From contig JAJXYY010000024.1 in assembly GCA_021780315.1 (NCBI GenBank), positions 62,001 to 126,000 on the forward strand: 64,000 nucleotides of DNA, written 5' to 3'. The notes beneath the pieces are model-generated. The model did not search any database and had not been told where the DNA came from. It was given only the letters and a program-made list of their open reading frames with translations. The position numbers were made by a program, and so were the translations under genes. Each line of letters starts with the position of its first letter. The stretch's first letter is position 1. Positions 44,842 to 54,544 of the stretch are shown here, one piece after another. This stretch comes from Acidobacteriota bacterium (lineage in GTDB: Bacteria; Acidobacteriota; Terriglobia; Terriglobales; Acidobacteriaceae).

Positions 44842-47586
44842 ATGTACACGCTGCTACGACGCGTAGCTTTTGTATTTTTGCTTAGTATGCTGATCAGTTC
44901 GTTGGTGGCAGGGGCGTCTCCGCCGCCACAGTCGGCTGGTAGTTCCGGTACGGTGATGGGTACGGTGACGGATTCCACGGGTGCGTTGCTGCAGGATGCG
45001 ACGGTAACGCTGGAGAACCCGGTGAGTGGGTATCGGCGCCAGACGACTTCGGATGGTGTGGGGCATTACCAGTTTTTGAATGTACCGATGAATCGCTATC
45101 ACCTGAGCGTGACGGCTGCTGGGTTTAGTGCGTTTGTGCAGGATGTTGAGGTGCAATCGCTGGTTGCGGTGACGGTGAGTGCAAGCCTGTCGGTGGTGGG
45201 ATCGTCGACGGAGGTGACGGTGGAGGCGGGCGATCTGCTGGAGAACGACTCGGCGATGCACACGGACATCGACCGGGATATGTTCAACAAGATGCCGCTG
45301 GAGAGTGCGTCTTCGTCGCTGAGTTCGATGGTGACGCTGGCATCGCCTGGAGTGGCGGCCGACTCGAACGGGCTGTTCCATGGGCTGGGCGATCATGCGT
45401 CGAACTCTTTCTCGATTGATGGCCAGGCGATTACGGACCAGCAGAGTAAGGTGTTTTCGAACCAGATCCCGTCGAATTCGATCCAGTCGATGACGGTGAT
45501 CTCCGGGGCTCCGCCTGCGGAGTATGGTGGCAAGACGAGCCTGGTGATTGAAGTTACGACGCGGTCGGGATTGGGCGTGACAAAGCCTACGGGGAGTGTG
45601 ACTACCTCCTATGGGTCGTTTGGTTCGGCGACGGGCTCGGTGGATTTGTCGTACGGTGGGGCCAAGTGGGGAAACTTTTTTGAGCTGGATGGACTGAACA
45701 CGGGACGGTTTCTGGATCCGGCTGAGTTTTCGGTATTTCATGACAAGGGTAACGAGCTGAATTTCTTCGAACGGATGGACCGGCAGATTACGCCGCAGGA
45801 CTCGATTCGGCTGAATGTGAGTGTGAGCCGCTCGTGGTTTCAGACACCGAATACGTATGACAATCTGGGGGTGGTGAATGTCGTGGGTGGCGGGAGCGGG
45901 AGCAGTCCGGTGCTGGGAGCGGTGGGGAATACTGACCAGCGATCGAAGATTGTTACGTTCAATGTGGCTCCAACGTACACGAAGACGATTGGCACGGTGT
46001 CGGTGTTCAACTTCGGGGCTTTCGTGCGAAAGGACCAGTACAACTACTATCCGAGCGGGAACCCGTTGGCAGACTTGGGGCCGATCCAGAGCCAGTCGAT
46101 TGCGCAGGACAGGTCCTTGACGAATGTGGGGCTGCATACGGACCTCTCGTATGTGAAGGGCATCCATAACATCAAGGTGGGCGGGCTGTACACGCATACG
46201 TTTCTGCGGGAACGAGATCAGTTGGGACTGATCAGCGCGGTGTTCAATGCGCCGTGTGTGGATGCGGGAGGACAGCCACAGCCGGGATTCAGTGATCCGG
46301 GGCAGTGTGCGAATGCAGGGCTGTTGCCGAATGTCGGCGGGGTGAGTGGTGGCTTCAACCCGGTGCTACTGCCGTATGACCTGACACGCGGAGGGGCGTT
46401 GTATGGATACTTTGGCCACACGGACATCAAGGAAGTGGGGCTGTATGCGCAGGACCAGATCAAAGTGGGCAACTGGCTTTTCAATGTGGGGGTTCGCGGT
46501 GATCTGTATAACGGACTGACCACGGCACGGCAGGCAGAGCCTCGGCTGGGGTTGAGCTACTCGGTGAACAGGACGAATACGGTGTTGCGTGCGTCGTATG
46601 CGCGGTCGCTGGAGTCTCCATTTAACGAGAACCTGGTGTTGTCGAGCCAGGGATGTGTGAACGCGGTGTTGGAGCCGCTGCTGAACTGTACGCCGGGAGT
46701 TTCGAGTATTTTGCAACCGGGCTTCAAGAATGAGTTTCATGCCGGATTGCAGCAGGCGTTCGGCAAGAACCTGGTGGTGAGCGGTGACTACATCTGGAAG
46801 TACACACACAATGCGTTCGACTTCAGCATTCTAGGCAATACGCCGATCACGTTTCCGATCGACTGGCACAACTCAAAGATTCCAGGGTTTGCGATCCGGG
46901 CGGATGTGCCAAACTTCCACAATGTTTCTGCATTTGTGGTGATGTCCTCGGTGTCGGCGAGGATTTTTCCTCCGCAGAGTGCGGGGGCGGGAGCTACGGT
47001 TGGGCATGGGGGATTTCCGTTCCGGATCGATCACGATGAACGCTTCAACCAGACGACGCATGTGCAGTATCAGGTTCCGATGAAACGTGGCCCGTGGATT
47101 GGGTTGAACTGGCGATTCGATAGCGGATTGGTAGCGGCTTCGGCGCCGTGCTATCAGGTGACTGATCCGAACAGCCATTGCGGAGGCGTGTTGCTGGATG
47201 GACAGCCGGCGGTGGATTTGCGAGGGCTCACGGCGGATCAGCAGTTTGAGGCTGGACTGGCGTGCAATGGGGTAAAGGCTACGCCGAACGCAGGTCTGCC
47301 GGGGCTTTGCCTGGCGTCGCAACTGACTTCGTCGCTGCTGACGATTCCTGCTCCGAACACGGAGAATGACGATAAGAACCCTTCACGGATCGCGCCGCGG
47401 AGTTTGTTCGACGCCTCGATTGGCGAGGACAATCTGTTTGGTGGGGACAAGCACAAGTGGAGTCTGCGGTTGACTGCGGTGAATTTTACGAACAAGTATG
47501 CGCTGTATAACTTTCTTTCTACGTTCAGCGGTACGCACTATGTGACGCCGCGTGCCTTGACAGCGGAGTTGGGATACCACTTCTAG
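44842..47586 (+). CDS. TonB-dependent receptor with carboxypeptidase-regulatory domain
   Basis: A 914-residue outer-membrane protein. Signal peptide (RRVAFVFLLSMLISSLVAGA). A carboxypeptidase-D regulatory-like (Oar-type) fold at about residues 34-120: GTVMGTVTDSTGALLQDATV, YQFLNVPMNRYHLSVTAAGF. A plug-like region follows (FNKMPLESASSSLSSMVTLA, HASNSFSIDGQAI). The barrel runs to the final ALTAELGYHF, ending in Phe as outer-membrane barrels do. Such receptors are numerous in Acidobacteriota and are thought to take up plant-polymer fragments or metals. The preceding CxxC protein suggests a metal here, but the substrate is unknown. Confidence 0.9.
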   Translation: MYTLLRRVAFVFLLSMLISSLVAGASPPPQSAGSSGTVMGTVTDSTGALLQDATVTLENPVSGYRRQTTSDGVGHYQFLNVPMNRYHLSVTAAGFSAFVQDVEVQSLVAVTVSASLSVVGSSTEVTVEAGDLLENDSAMHTDIDRDMFNKMPLESASSSLSSMVTLASPGVAADSNGLFHGLGDHASNSFSIDGQAITDQQSKVFSNQIPSNSIQSMTVISGAPPAEYGGKTSLVIEVTTRSGLGVTKPTGSVTTSYGSFGSATGSVDLSYGGAKWGNFFELDGLNTGRFLDPAEFSVFHDKGNELNFFERMDRQITPQDSIRLNVSVSRSWFQTPNTYDNLGVVNVVGGGSGSSPVLGAVGNTDQRSKIVTFNVAPTYTKTIGTVSVFNFGAFVRKDQYNYYPSGNPLADLGPIQSQSIAQDRSLTNVGLHTDLSYVKGIHNIKVGGLYTHTFLRERDQLGLISAVFNAPCVDAGGQPQPGFSDPGQCANAGLLPNVGGVSGGFNPVLLPYDLTRGGALYGYFGHTDIKEVGLYAQDQIKVGNWLFNVGVRGDLYNGLTTARQAEPRLGLSYSVNRTNTVLRASYARSLESPFNENLVLSSQGCVNAVLEPLLNCTPGVSSILQPGFKNEFHAGLQQAFGKNLVVSGDYIWKYTHNAFDFSILGNTPITFPIDWHNSKIPGFAIRADVPNFHNVSAFVVMSSVSARIFPPQSAGAGATVGHGGFPFRIDHDERFNQTTHVQYQVPMKRGPWIGLNWRFDSGLVAASAPCYQVTDPNSHCGGVLLDGQPAVDLRGLTADQQFEAGLACNGVKATPNAGLPGLCLASQLTSSLLTIPAPNTENDDKNPSRIAPRSLFDASIGEDNLFGGDKHKWSLRLTAVNFTNKYALYNFLSTFSGTHYVTPRALTAELGYHF

Positions 47587-47610
47587 AAGGTGGGCTTGGG
47601 ACGCAGGAAA

Positions 47611-47638
47611 GGCCGATAGAGAGTGATCTCTGTCGGCC
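47611..47638. terminator. Bidirectional terminator between TonB receptor and decarboxylase
   Basis: Stem GGCCGATAGAGA / TCTCTGTCGGCC (47611-47622 and 47627-47638) with a GTGA loop and one wobble pair, flanked by AAA and GTTTCT. It separates the convergent TonB receptor and decarboxylase genes. Confidence 0.8.
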
Positions 47639-47667
47639 GTTTCTGTTGGTGCCAAGGATGATTTGGG

Positions 47668-50109
47668 TTAGCGGTCTTTTGCGAGTTGCGTGACGATGGG
47701 GCCGGTGGTGGAGACGGCTCTGCGTTTTTTCTTAATGGGTGGCGCTGAGCTGGGAGGATTGTGCTTTCCGTTGCCATTCTTGCGTCCGTTGCGTTTGCCG
47801 TTAGTCTCGATGACGGCTCGCATCCAGTAGTTGCCATCGGCGTCGACTTCGATACCGTGGACTTCGCGCTCGAAGCCGGGGAAGCGCTTGCCAAACTCTT
47901 CGAATGCGAGGATGAGGCGCATGACGGGAGAGTCGATGGCGCCGAGACGCTCGCCGGGCATGCTGAGTGGGATGCCCGGCGGGTAGGGAACCAGCATGAC
48001 GCCAGCGATGCGGCCCGCCATCTCCGAGAAGCGGACCTTCTCGGTGCCCTGACGGAGGAGTTTCTGGTAGGTCTGGGCGGGGGTGAGGACTTGTTCGGGA
48101 TCGACTTCGCAGGCCTGTTCGACCAGGCTGACGAGGTTGAGTTCGATCATGGCGGCGTGCATCTCGTCGGAGAGTTCCTTGAGGGATACGTTGCGGTAGC
48201 GGTTAGGAAACTTGGCGACGAGGTCTGGCAAGGCTTCGTTGAGTGGGGCTTCGGTGTCGTAGAGGCGTTTGAACTCGAAGAGATTTTCGAGCAGCGAACC
48301 CCACTTGCCCTTGGAGGTTCCGACGGAGAAGAGGACGAGGACGGTGTAGTCGCCGGTGCGGGCGATCTCTACACGGCGAGCGTCGAGGAATTCGGTGAGG
48401 ATGGAGCCGGGGATGCCGGAGGGGCTGATGACTCCGTGAGCGTCGACGCCGGGCATGAGGATGGTGACCTTGGTAGGGTCGAGCATGCAGTAGTCGTCGG
48501 CGATGTCTTCGTCGTTGAATCCATGCCAGTACTCTCCGGGCTTGAGGGTCCAGCAGGAGGAGTTTTCCGCAAGCAGGTCGTCTGGCGCTTCTTCGAAGAC
48601 GTAGATTTTGCCCGTGAGGGGATCGGTGACGAAGTCGGGCTGGAAGAGACGGAAGAACCAGCCGTCGCCATCGACCTCTGCTGCGCGGAGGCGATGGGCG
48701 ATGGAGGACATGGCCTTACGGAAGCTGACGGCGTCCTGGATGGTTTCGTCCATGAGGGTGGGGCCGGCGGGCTCGTCCATCATGGCTGCGGCGACATCGA
48801 GCGATGCGATGAGCGGGTAGAAGGGCGAGGTGGTGCCGTGCATCATGAAGGACTCGTTGAACTGGTCGAAGTCGAGCGGGGCGCGCGGGCTGAGCTTGAT
48901 GTGGACCATAGATGCCATGGAGAAGGCGGCCAGCATCTTGTGGGTAGACTGTACGGCGAAGATGGCGGGGCGGTCGGGCATCTCGTCGGGGACGTCCATG
49001 GCGAAGCGTCCGCGGTAGATATGGTGGAACTTGGCGTAGGCGTACCAGGCCTCGTCAAAGTGGACGCGGGGGACGGACTTGGCCAGTTCTGCGGTGACCT
49101 TGTTGACGTCGTAGCAGAGGCCATCGTAGGTGGAGTTGGTGACTACGGCGTAGGTGGGGGTCTGGGAGATTGCTCCGGCGGAGAAGGGGCTGGCCTTGAT
49201 GAGGTCCTGAATGGACTCGGGGCTGAAGCGCTTGAGCGGGACGAGGCCAATCATGCCGTAGCCGTTGCGGGTGGGCGTAAGGTAGACAGGCCGCGCGCCG
49301 GTGACTGTGAGGGAGTGGCAGATGGACTTGTGGCAGTTGGCGTCGGCGAGGACGATGTCGTCCTGGCCGATGACACCGTGGCCGACGATCTGGTTGGAGG
49401 TGGAGCTGCCGCCGAGGACATAGAAGGTCCAGTCGGCGCCGAAGATGCGTGCGGCGTTACGCTCGGACTCGCCGGGAGGCCCGACGTGGTCGAGCCAGGA
49501 GCCGAGTTGGGAGGTGGAGATGCCGAGGTCGGAGCGCATGATGTTCTCGCCGAAGAACTTCTGGAACTCCATGCCGATAGGGTGCTTAAGAAAGGCGACG
49601 CCGCCCATGTGGCCGGGGGCATCCCATGAGTAGGCACCCTGGTCGTTGTATTCCTTGAGCTCCTTGAAGTAGGGCGGGAGGAGCTGCTCGTTGTAGCGCT
49701 CGACGGCGAAGTCGACGCGGTTGGCAATGAAGGCGGGAGTATCGCCGAAGAGGTGGATGTACTCGTGGACCTGCTTGACGACTTCTAGCGGAAGCTCGGA
49801 GACAAGGGTGCGGTCGGCGATAAGAAAGATAGGGACTTTCTTGTTGCGCCGGCGGACCTCGCGGATGATTTTGAGTGCAGCGAGGTCTTCGAACTGGTTC
49901 TCGCCTTCGAGGTCCCAGTCGAGCAGGATGGCCGAGTGGGAGGGGTCGGATTTGACCAGCGAGAGGCCGTCTTCCGGGGTGGAGGTACGGACGACTTCAT
50001 AGCCTTCGTCCTTGATGGCGTCGACGAGACGCTCCATGGCGCGATCGGACACGGAGTCCGTACCACCTACTTCACTTGCAATCAATAAAACCCAACGACC
50101 TTCGCTCAT
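47668..50109 (-). CDS. Orn/Lys/Arg decarboxylase family enzyme, probable arginine decarboxylase
   Basis: An 813-residue PLP enzyme of the fold-I Orn/Lys/Arg group. The N-terminal wing (residues 1-140) looks like a receiver-type fold (VLLIASEVGGTDSVSDRAME, AILLDWDLEGENQFED). PLP domain: APGHMGGVAFLKHPIG, GGSSTSNQIVGHGVIG, HFDEAWYAYAKFH, and the Schiff-base Lys in QSTHKMLAAFSMASM. The length and the nearby aguA/aguB favour arginine as substrate, but lysine or ornithine cannot be excluded. The end carries a basic extension (KRNGRKNGNGKHNPP, then KKKRRAVS). It can start at GTG 50118 instead, adding three residues. Confidence 0.88.
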   Translation of the reverse strand: MSEGRWVLLIASEVGGTDSVSDRAMERLVDAIKDEGYEVVRTSTPEDGLSLVKSDPSHSAILLDWDLEGENQFEDLAALKIIREVRRRNKKVPIFLIADRTLVSELPLEVVKQVHEYIHLFGDTPAFIANRVDFAVERYNEQLLPPYFKELKEYNDQGAYSWDAPGHMGGVAFLKHPIGMEFQKFFGENIMRSDLGISTSQLGSWLDHVGPPGESERNAARIFGADWTFYVLGGSSTSNQIVGHGVIGQDDIVLADANCHKSICHSLTVTGARPVYLTPTRNGYGMIGLVPLKRFSPESIQDLIKASPFSAGAISQTPTYAVVTNSTYDGLCYDVNKVTAELAKSVPRVHFDEAWYAYAKFHHIYRGRFAMDVPDEMPDRPAIFAVQSTHKMLAAFSMASMVHIKLSPRAPLDFDQFNESFMMHGTTSPFYPLIASLDVAAAMMDEPAGPTLMDETIQDAVSFRKAMSSIAHRLRAAEVDGDGWFFRLFQPDFVTDPLTGKIYVFEEAPDDLLAENSSCWTLKPGEYWHGFNDEDIADDYCMLDPTKVTILMPGVDAHGVISPSGIPGSILTEFLDARRVEIARTGDYTVLVLFSVGTSKGKWGSLLENLFEFKRLYDTEAPLNEALPDLVAKFPNRYRNVSLKELSDEMHAAMIELNLVSLVEQACEVDPEQVLTPAQTYQKLLRQGTEKVRFSEMAGRIAGVMLVPYPPGIPLSMPGERLGAIDSPVMRLILAFEEFGKRFPGFEREVHGIEVDADGNYWMRAVIETNGKRNGRKNGNGKHNPPSSAPPIKKKRRAVSTTGPIVTQLAKDR

Positions 50110-50353
50110 GTCCCTCACTGTTCCTAAGTGATTTTACAGGGGATTGGCAGGAGATGTTGCAGTGAGCTAAATGCTGGGGATACGGCTGGCTGGGAGGTGC
50201 TGACGCGGGCTGGATGGCAGGTGCACCGCGGTTGGCATCGGTAGAGGCGGAGATTGTAACCGTGGGAGATTGCAGAATGCTGGAGGTACTGCGAAGCGGC
50301 GTAAAAGGTGCTTTAATACTGGACGGACAGCGGTTGGTGCTGCGGAGGGTGTT
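50110..50353. other. Divergent gap between decarboxylase and patatin genes
   Basis: 244 bases with no convincing promoter pair, hairpin or coding frame. It presumably carries both promoters. GGAGGG precedes the patatin start. Confidence 0.35.
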
Positions 50354-52036
50354 ATGCCGAAACGTCTAGCGATTACGTTGGCCGGGGCTGTTTCGCTGGG
50401 AAGCTATGAGGCTGGGGTGTTGTACGAGGTGTTGGACGCGATTCACCAGCATAATTGGCATCCGGATACGAGTCCGGACGACAAGATCAAGGTGGATGTG
50501 TTGACGGGCGCTTCGGCGGGTGCGATGACGGCGGCGATCGTGGCGCACAAGATGCTTTATGCGGCCAATGAGTTCCGCGGGCCGTATGACAATCCACTTT
50601 ACAACGTGTGGGTGAAGCGTATTGATCTGAAGGGACTGTTGCATACGGTGGACGATGGATCTGCCAATGCGGAGCCGGCGCTGCGGTCGATTTTTTCCTC
50701 GAATCTGGTGGAGCAGATCGCTGCGGATATGCTGACATCGCGCTACGAGAGCGGGCGATGGCCTGCGCCGGTGACTCATGAAGCTGCTGCTGCTTCGATT
50801 GCACTGGGGATGGCGCTGACGAACCTGAACGGGGTGGACTATGCCTACGATATGAAGCCGAGCGGAGAATTTATCTATACGCAGCACGAGGACCAGATGA
50901 CGCGGGTGGTGAGCGTTGGGGGGAGCGATCAGCCGGTGGTGTGGAAAGAAATTGCCGACGCCTCGGTGGCGAGTGGGGCGTTTCCTGCCGCGTTCCGGAC
51001 GAAGGAGTTGGAGCGCAGGATGGTGGATTATCCCGGCGAGAATCTGGTGAAGTGGCAGGACGATCCGGCCCGGTTCACGTATACGGACGGCGGGGTACTG
51101 CAGAACGAGCCTTTGGGGATGGCGAAGAACCTGGTGGATGAGATCGATGGCCACTGGAACAACGAGAGCCGGTTTTATCTGTTTGTGTCGCCTCATGGGA
51201 AGACGTCGACGGCTGATTCTGGATTTCGCGAGGTGAATGCGGATTATTTTCATCTGGCGCGGCGGGTGGCTGCAGTGATTCTGGGGCAGTCGGAGTTTCA
51301 GGACTGGGTGATTGCCGAGCGTCTGAATGGTCAGATTGCACTGCTGGATGGGCGGGCGAAGGAGTTGGAACAGAGCTTGTTGTCCGGCAGGGTGAACGCA
51401 TATGGATTGCAGCGCACCTCGGAGGAGTTGTTGCAGTTGTTGTTCAACCAGCCACGGACGGATGGACGGGTTCCGGTTGCAAGTGTGGGGCTGGAGGCGC
51501 TGGCAGAGGCCCGGGTGCGAATTGAGCACCAGTACCGGGAAGAGATTGCAAGCCTGGGCGTGGGTAGCATGCGGGCGACGGCGTTTCGAGATACGATTCT
51601 GGCGTTTGAGAAGGCTGCTGATCTGGGGTCGCGCGATTATATGCGGATCTATGGGATGTCGGTCTCGGAGGATTGTCTGGCGGGAGCGGAGTTGTCGGCA
51701 TTTCTGGGATTTTTTGACCGTCGGTACCGCGAGCATGATTATGATCGGGGACGGCTGGTGGCGCGGGGCGTGTTGCAGGACCCGGTGTTGTCGACTCAGG
51801 GTGAGTTGGGGCCGGTGCGGTACACACCGCAGCCGACGAACCCGATTGATACGAGCCTGAACGGGCTTAAGCTGAGCGAGGTGCCGAGTGCTGACCAGCG
51901 GGAGTTTCGCGATGGTATGAAGCGACGGGTGAGTTCGATGGTGAAGGACCTGATTGGATTCTGGTCATATCCGGCGGATGTGGCGGTGATCGATCCGATT
52001 ATGAATGCGATTCTGAACCACTTGTTTCGGGAGTAA
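50354..52036 (+). CDS. Patatin-like phospholipase
   Basis: A 560-residue patatin enzyme with the Ser-Asp dyad. The oxyanion loop is GAVSLGSYEAGVLYEV, the nucleophile is Ser54 in LTGASAGAMTA, and the Asp is in TYTDGGVLQNEPLGMAKN. Residues 1-330 hold the lipase domain; the rest is a helical region (EELLQLLFNQPRTDGR, LEALAEARVRIEHQYREE) of unknown role, longer than in minimal patatins. Patatins cleave acyl chains from phospholipids. No signal peptide is seen. The start MPKRLAITLAG has GGAGGG upstream. Confidence 0.9.
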   Translation: MPKRLAITLAGAVSLGSYEAGVLYEVLDAIHQHNWHPDTSPDDKIKVDVLTGASAGAMTAAIVAHKMLYAANEFRGPYDNPLYNVWVKRIDLKGLLHTVDDGSANAEPALRSIFSSNLVEQIAADMLTSRYESGRWPAPVTHEAAAASIALGMALTNLNGVDYAYDMKPSGEFIYTQHEDQMTRVVSVGGSDQPVVWKEIADASVASGAFPAAFRTKELERRMVDYPGENLVKWQDDPARFTYTDGGVLQNEPLGMAKNLVDEIDGHWNNESRFYLFVSPHGKTSTADSGFREVNADYFHLARRVAAVILGQSEFQDWVIAERLNGQIALLDGRAKELEQSLLSGRVNAYGLQRTSEELLQLLFNQPRTDGRVPVASVGLEALAEARVRIEHQYREEIASLGVGSMRATAFRDTILAFEKAADLGSRDYMRIYGMSVSEDCLAGAELSAFLGFFDRRYREHDYDRGRLVARGVLQDPVLSTQGELGPVRYTPQPTNPIDTSLNGLKLSEVPSADQREFRDGMKRRVSSMVKDLIGFWSYPADVAVIDPIMNAILNHLFRE

Positions 52037-52054
52037 CGGCTGGTTGGCGGCAGA

Positions 52055-54487
52055 CTAGGTGGGGGTGCGGAGCAGCAGGTAGGTTCCGGTGATGCCGAAG
52101 AGTAGATCGGGGGTCCAGGCGGCGAGCATTGGGGGCAGGGTGTTGATGTTGCCCATAGCCTGGAAGAGGCCGTCGACGACGGTGTAGGCAATGGCGAGTC
52201 CGATCGCGGTGGCTATGCCGGCGAGGCCGCCGCGTTTGCCCATGGAGAGAGCGAAGGGTACGGCAAGGATGCCCATGACGAGGGTGATGAGCGGATAAGC
52301 GAGCTTCCGGTTGAGCTGGACGGAGAGTCGCTTGGTGTCGAATCCGGATTGCTTCAGGTCGCTGATATAGCGGGAGAGCTCGTTGTAGGACATCTCCTGA
52401 GATTGGAGGTCTTCCTTTTTGAAGTAGGAGGGCTGCTCGTGGATCTCGGGGAAGGTGGAGAGGGTGAAGGGTTGGTAGGAGGCGATGGTCTCGCCGGAGA
52501 AGGTACGTTGCCAGCCGTTTTCAAATATCCATCGGCTAACCCTGGGGTCCCAGTGGGCGGAGGTGGCGAAGATACGGCGGGTGAGGATGAAGGAATTGGG
52601 TTGAAATTCAAAGACGGTGAGGTTGGCGAAGACGTTGCGATCGGCGTCGAAGAACTGGTAGTAGAAGATGCGGGTGGGGTCGGCGTTGGATGTGGCAGCG
52701 GCGGAGTTGGAGTCTCCGATGTTGTTGGTTTGACCGGACATCCATTTGCGACCCGGGCGGAGGAAGGTTTGGGCGGGCTTGTCCTTGATGATGGCGCGAA
52801 GAGCTTCCTGGCGACGGTTGGCTGCGGGGAGGTAGAACTCGTCGAAGGCGAAGAGGCCGGCGGAGAGCAGCAGGGTGACGACCAGAATTGGCGCGACTAC
52901 TCGATAGAGGCTGATTCCGGTAGCCTTCATGGCGGTGAGCTCGGATGATTTGCTGAGGGCTCCGAAGGTGACGAGGACGGCGACGAGCGAGCAGAGCGGG
53001 GTGACGTTGTAGAGGATGTAGGGAATGAGATTGAGTAGGTAGTCGCCGACGGTAACGAGTGGGGTGCGGTTGCGAATGATGTCGCCGATGAGTTCGAAGA
53101 AGGTGAAGATGACGAAGAGAGTGGAGAAGGAGCCGAGGATGAGCGCGAAGCTGGTGAGGTACTCGCGCATGACGTAGTCGTCGAGGATGAGCGGGAAGCG
53201 GGTGCCGAGGATTCCGCGGAGGCGACGAAGGACGGTGGCGATGTTGGGTGGTTGTACACGCGAGTCGGGGTCGGAGCCGGAGGTGATGCGGGAGACGAGT
53301 TGGCCGAGTTTCATGCCGAGGGTGGAGAAGATGCTGAGGGCGATGCCACCGCGCGACATCTGGTAGAGAAGCATGGCTCCGGCTGCGGCGAAGATGAGAT
53401 TGGCTCCCCAAACTCCGAGGAAAGGAGAGAGTTTGCCGGTCTTGGCGAAGGCGACGCCGATGGAGGAGACGAAGTAGTAGACGAAGACCAACAGGATGGT
53501 GAGGACGAAGCCGGTGGATTTGCCGCCGCGTTTGGAGGAGAGGCCAAGCGGAACGCCGATGAGCATGAGGACGAGGCAGGCGAAGGGGTAGGAGAATCGC
53601 TTGTTAAATTCAATTCGATAGAAGCGGGCGGGTTGACCGGGCGCCGTGGAGGCTGAGGGCCGGTTGCCACGCTCCCACAGTTCGCGCAGGCTGAGGGCGA
53701 GGATGGGGGTGTCGGAGCGGCCGAGGTGGGTGTCTTCCTGTGCTCCGGTTTGGATGGGAAGATCGGAGGAGGAGAAGGTGGAGATGTTGTATTGGTTGGG
53801 GTCGGTGGTGGAGGTCTGGTGCTGGCCACCGTTGATCAGGTGTAGGCGGATGGATTGGACGGACTGGGCCTCGGTGGGGCTGGTGGGATTGTTGACGACG
53901 ACGGCCTGCTCCGCTGTGGTGATGTTGGGGTTACCAGGCTGGGTGAGGTCTGCGAGAAAGACGTGGTGCCAGAGGGCGGCTCCGGCGGCGGGTTGCACGT
54001 CCTGAATGTAGAGGACGTAGTTCTTGAAGTCTTCGTAGAAGACGCGGGGCTGGACCTCGAAGGAGGCCTGCGAGGATTTGAGGGAGTCTTCGAGGGCGAT
54101 GAGGGATTTGGCGGAGTAGGGAGCCAGGTAGAGCGAGTTGAGCAGACCGAGGATGAGTGCGACGGCAGAGACGAGCGAGACGATGCGAACGAAGTCCAGT
54201 GCGCCCATACCGGAGGCGCGCATGGCGGTGATCTCGGAGTCCGCGGCGAGACGGCTGAGGCCGAGCAGGATACCGACCAGCACGGCCATGGGAATGGTGA
54301 CGGTGAGGGCGTTGGGCAGGGTGTAGAGGAAGATGCGGGCGACATCGGACAGCGAGGCAGAGTCACGTACGACAAACTCGAGGATGCGCCCCAGATCCTT
54401 CATGAACAGGACGAAGGTGAAGAGCGCGCCGCCGAGAAAAGCGTGCGAGATGACTTCGCGGAGAATGTAGCGGGTGATGATGCGCAT
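52055..54487 (-). CDS. Fused LptF-LptG LPS-export permease
   Basis: LptF and LptG together form the membrane channel of the Lpt machine that extracts LPS; usually they are two proteins of about 360-400 residues. This gene encodes 810 residues with two copies of the fold in tandem. Half 1 (about 1-390) begins MRIITRYILREVISHAFLG and has helices with LSRLAADSEITAMRASGMG. Half 2 (about 415-810) begins ILDDYVMREYLTSFALILGS and repeats the pattern with TFGALSKSSELTAMKATGIS. Each half has membrane helices at both ends and a beta-jellyroll region between. The start is the first ATG. No lptB is in the window. Confidence 0.88.
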   Translation of the reverse strand: MRIITRYILREVISHAFLGGALFTFVLFMKDLGRILEFVVRDSASLSDVARIFLYTLPNALTVTIPMAVLVGILLGLSRLAADSEITAMRASGMGALDFVRIVSLVSAVALILGLLNSLYLAPYSAKSLIALEDSLKSSQASFEVQPRVFYEDFKNYVLYIQDVQPAAGAALWHHVFLADLTQPGNPNITTAEQAVVVNNPTSPTEAQSVQSIRLHLINGGQHQTSTTDPNQYNISTFSSSDLPIQTGAQEDTHLGRSDTPILALSLRELWERGNRPSASTAPGQPARFYRIEFNKRFSYPFACLVLMLIGVPLGLSSKRGGKSTGFVLTILLVFVYYFVSSIGVAFAKTGKLSPFLGVWGANLIFAAAGAMLLYQMSRGGIALSIFSTLGMKLGQLVSRITSGSDPDSRVQPPNIATVLRRLRGILGTRFPLILDDYVMREYLTSFALILGSFSTLFVIFTFFELIGDIIRNRTPLVTVGDYLLNLIPYILYNVTPLCSLVAVLVTFGALSKSSELTAMKATGISLYRVVAPILVVTLLLSAGLFAFDEFYLPAANRRQEALRAIIKDKPAQTFLRPGRKWMSGQTNNIGDSNSAAATSNADPTRIFYYQFFDADRNVFANLTVFEFQPNSFILTRRIFATSAHWDPRVSRWIFENGWQRTFSGETIASYQPFTLSTFPEIHEQPSYFKKEDLQSQEMSYNELSRYISDLKQSGFDTKRLSVQLNRKLAYPLITLVMGILAVPFALSMGKRGGLAGIATAIGLAIAYTVVDGLFQAMGNINTLPPMLAAWTPDLLFGITGTYLLLRTPT

Positions 54488-54544
54488 GGTGCGTACTAGG
54501 TTGAGTGTATCGCGGGGTAGGGTTTGGGGCCGAGTGTTGGGGGA

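Noticed and set aside
47761-49629. Long plus-strand frame of 622 codons
   Set aside because: It is antisense to the well-supported decarboxylase gene; the composition (Gly/Glu/Val/Asp) is the same shadow pattern as elsewhere.
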